Assembly: GCF_002245215.1 (NCBI RefSeq)
Contig: NZ_NPMR01000002.1
Coordinates: 845,556-909,555, forward strand
Source: Microbacterium sp. Yaish 1
GTDB taxonomy: Bacteria > Actinomycetota > Actinomycetes > Actinomycetales > Microbacteriaceae
Length of the DNA stretch: 64,000 bases
Reading direction: 5' to 3'
The position numbers were made by a program, and so were the translations under genes. Positions 61,842 through 64,000 of the stretch are shown here, piece by piece (position 1 is the stretch's first letter; each line of letters begins with the position of its first letter). Under the pieces are notes generated by a model, which saw nothing but the letters and a program-made list of their open reading frames with translations, was not told the DNA's origin and did not search any database.

Positions 61842-62636
61842 TCAGAGCACAACGCGGCGGCGCGCCACCTGCACGACGGCGCACAGCACGAGCGTCACCA
61901 TTCCCCAGATCGCGCACGCCGGCGGCAGTACGCGATACGCGAGGTGCTGAGCGGTCCACTGCGCCGTCAACGGGCCGTACGCGGCGAGGCCGATCAGCCA
62001 CGCCACCACGAGCACGACCGGCAGCGACACCCACCAGACCACCCGCACGGCACCGCGGAGCACCCGCCGCACCGGAACCGAGGACCGCTTCCGCAGCCAG
62101 AACGCCCCCGCCACCGCGAGCCCCAGCAGGCCGAGCCCGCTCGATGCGTACTGGAACCACCGGTAGCCGTGGAACGGCCCCCAGCGCTCGGCCAGCGCGG
62201 GGACGAGCTCGACGCCCCAGCGCCCCTCGTGGGTGAAGGCATCCCAGGCGATGTGGCTCAGCACGCCGAGTACCAGCGACACCACGACCAGCAGAACCGT
62301 GACCGCAACCGACCGGCCGCGCCCCGTTCCCGACACGACCGTTCGCAGCGCGTCGCCGCCTGTGGCATCCCACCTCGACGGCAGCCGTCCGGCGAGCCAG
62401 TCCGGCGCGAGCTCACGGACCGCGGGACGCAGCAGCAGCCACCACGCGAGCAGCAGCACACCCGCGATCGCGACCGTCAGCCACGGGTACGCGTGCGTCT
62501 GCGCGTAGCTGATGCCGATCCCACGCGCGAACAACGGCAGGTCGGGAGCCATCGCCCCGACAGCCACGGCCGCCGGCACGAGCGGTGTGCGAACGACCGC
62601 CAGCGCGACGACGGCGTGGCTCGGGGTGAACGGCAT
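61842..62636 (-). CDS. DUF4184 family membrane protein
   Basis: 264 residues with about six membrane helices. Starts MPFTPSHAVVALAV and shows GAMAPDLPLF and LSHIAWDAFTH, the conserved Asp/His motifs of the DUF4184 family (related to YdjM/YwbA-like membrane hydrolases). Function unknown. It follows tyrS by 9 bases on the same strand and may be co-transcribed. Confidence 0.88.
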   Translation of the reverse strand: MPFTPSHAVVALAVVRTPLVPAAVAVGAMAPDLPLFARGIGISYAQTHAYPWLTVAIAGVLLLAWWLLLRPAVRELAPDWLAGRLPSRWDATGGDALRTVVSGTGRGRSVAVTVLLVVVSLVLGVLSHIAWDAFTHEGRWGVELVPALAERWGPFHGYRWFQYASSGLGLLGLAVAGAFWLRKRSSVPVRRVLRGAVRVVWWVSLPVVLVVAWLIGLAAYGPLTAQWTAQHLAYRVLPPACAIWGMVTLVLCAVVQVARRRVVL

Positions 62637-62645
62637 CCGGTCGGT

Positions 62646-63950
62646 TCAGTCCTCGACGAAGACGCCCGCGAGAGTCTTCTTGCCCCGCCGCAGCACGGCC
62701 ACGCCGCCCGGCAGATCCCCGACGACGACGGCCGACTCGTCGTCGACCTTCGCACCGTTGATCGAGACGCCGCCCTGCGCGATGGCCCGGCGGGCCTCCG
62801 ACAGGCTGCCGACGAGCCCGGTGTCGACGAGCAGCTGCACGACCGAGGTGCCGGCCGACGCGGTGGCGTGCGGAAGCTCCTGCAGAGCCGAGCGCAGCGT
62901 GGCGGCGTCGAGCGCGGTCAGGTCGCCCTGGCCGAACAGCGCATCGGATGCCGCGATGACCTTCGCCGTCGCGTCCACTCCGTGCACCGTTGCGGTGACC
63001 TCGAATGCCAGGCGCTTCTGCGCGGCACGGCGGAAGGGCTCGTCGGCGACGAGGCGCTCGTACTCCGCGATCTCGGCGCTGCTGAGGAACGTGAACACCT
63101 TCAGGCGTTCGACGACATCGGCATCCGCGGTCGAGAGCCAGAACTGGTAGAACGCGTACGGGCTCGTGAGCTCGGCGTCGATCCAGATGGCGTTGCCTTC
63201 GCTCTTGCCGAACTTCGTGCCGTCGCTGTTGGTGATCAGCGGCGTGCCGAACGCGTGCACCGAGGTGCCCTCGACGCGGTGGATGAGGTCGGTGCCGCTG
63301 GTGAGGTTGCCCCACTGGTCCGAGCCGCCCGTCTGCAACGTGCAGCCGTACTGGCGGTAGAGCTCGAGGAAGTCGAGCCCCTGCAGAATCTGGTAGCTGA
63401 ACTCGGTGTAGCTGATGCCGGCATCCGAGTTCAGGCGGGCGGCGACGGCATCCTTCTTCAGCATCGTGCCGACGCGGTAGTGCTTGCCGATCTCGCGCAG
63501 GAAGTCGATCGCCGACAGCGGCGCCGTCCAGTCGAGGTTGTTCACCATGCGGGCGGCGTTCTCGCCCTCGAAGCTGAGGTACTTCTCGATCTGACCGCGC
63601 AGCCGGTCGACCCACTCGGCGACGGTCTCGCGCGAGTTGAGCGTGCGCTCGGCGGTCGGACGGGGGTCGCCGATGAGGCCGGTCGAGCCGCCGACGAGAC
63701 CGAGCGGCTTGTGACCGGCCAGCTGCAGGCGGCGGAGCGTCAGCAGCTGCACGAGGTGACCGAGGTGCAGGGATGCCGCCGTCGGGTCGAAGCCGCAGTA
63801 ATACGTGAGCGGGTCTCCGCCGAGCGCCTCTCGCAGCGCTTCCTGGTCGGTGGACACATGCACGAGACCGCGCCACACCAGCTCGTCCCACACGTTCTCG
63901 AACGCGGGATCGAGCGCCACGGGGGCGGTCGTCAGGGCTTCATCAGACAC
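62646..63950 (-). CDS. tyrS: tyrosyl-tRNA synthetase
   Basis: 434 residues, normal for TyrS. Class I signature HLGH in YCGFDPTAASLHLGHLV (quoted residues YCGFDPT and HLGH), Tyr-binding YTEFSYQILQGLDFL, GGSDQWGN, the KMSKS equivalent KFGKSEG and a C-terminal S4-type RNA-binding domain (ARRAIAQGGVSINGAKV). Essential enzyme charging tRNA-Tyr. Housekeeping gene marking normal chromosome right of the island. Confidence 0.97.
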   Translation of the reverse strand: MSDEALTTAPVALDPAFENVWDELVWRGLVHVSTDQEALREALGGDPLTYYCGFDPTAASLHLGHLVQLLTLRRLQLAGHKPLGLVGGSTGLIGDPRPTAERTLNSRETVAEWVDRLRGQIEKYLSFEGENAARMVNNLDWTAPLSAIDFLREIGKHYRVGTMLKKDAVAARLNSDAGISYTEFSYQILQGLDFLELYRQYGCTLQTGGSDQWGNLTSGTDLIHRVEGTSVHAFGTPLITNSDGTKFGKSEGNAIWIDAELTSPYAFYQFWLSTADADVVERLKVFTFLSSAEIAEYERLVADEPFRRAAQKRLAFEVTATVHGVDATAKVIAASDALFGQGDLTALDAATLRSALQELPHATASAGTSVVQLLVDTGLVGSLSEARRAIAQGGVSINGAKVDDESAVVVGDLPGGVAVLRRGKKTLAGVFVED

Positions 63951-64000
63951 GCGCTTCAGGTTATCAGCGGCGCACCCGCCGATACGGCGGGGCCGGGCGG

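Overview
The window is high-G+C DNA with densely overlapping (ATGA/GTGA) operons, frequent GTG starts and actinobacterial protein families. It looks like chromosome of an actinobacterium of the Microbacteriaceae type (Microbacterium or Clavibacter relatives); the assignment is from gene content and style only.

Left part (1-15 kb): an esterase gene at the edge, an OmpR-type two-component system, a barstar-like gene, then plant-polysaccharide functions. These are a cell-anchored GH9 glucanase behind a CelR-type operator, a LacI regulator, and a five-gene galactan operon (lipoprotein, two ABC permeases, a cytoplasmic GH53 and a secreted GH53). Middle part (15-46 kb): an unusually dense RiPP region holding three different lanthipeptide systems. 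(i) A class II locus at 22.5-25.9 kb encodes a close relative of michiganin/actagardine with its LanM, flanked by an HK/RR pair and a LanFEG-like immunity transporter, with a second HK/RR pair and a CPBP protease further left. (ii) A class III LanKC synthetase at 32.0-34.7 kb is translationally coupled to a cysteine-free 30-residue ORF. (iii) A probable class V lanthipeptide operon at 39.6-46.4 kb, read leftwards, contains a GG-leader precursor ending in Cys, an APH-like kinase, a HopA1-like protein, an HFCD flavoprotein decarboxylase, a DUF418 membrane protein, a small unknown protein and an ABC exporter. Between (ii) and (iii) lie an AvrD homologue, a gamma-butyrolactone-receptor-like TetR protein and an NAD-epimerase, which look like a diffusible-signal module. 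There is also an HK/RR pair flanking a 30-residue, two-cysteine peptide gene.

Right part (46-64 kb): a broken F420-dependent oxidoreductase gene, an SDR with its regulator, small enzymes, a serine hydrolase, then a 9.3-kb island inserted in the 3' half of tRNA-Pro(GGG). The island is bounded by 40-bp perfect direct repeats and carries an ApeA-like HEPN defence gene, a 1257-residue protein with a C-terminal PD-(D/E)XK-like nuclease, a frame-broken remnant and an unknown gene; no integrase is visible. After the tRNA come ordinary chromosomal genes (GNAT, S4 protein, DUF4184, tyrS).

The likely logic is a soil- or plant-associated bacterium that degrades glucans and galactans, makes several ribosomal peptides under two-component and autoregulator control, and carries a small defence island. 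All functions are inferred from motifs and context; no database search was run.
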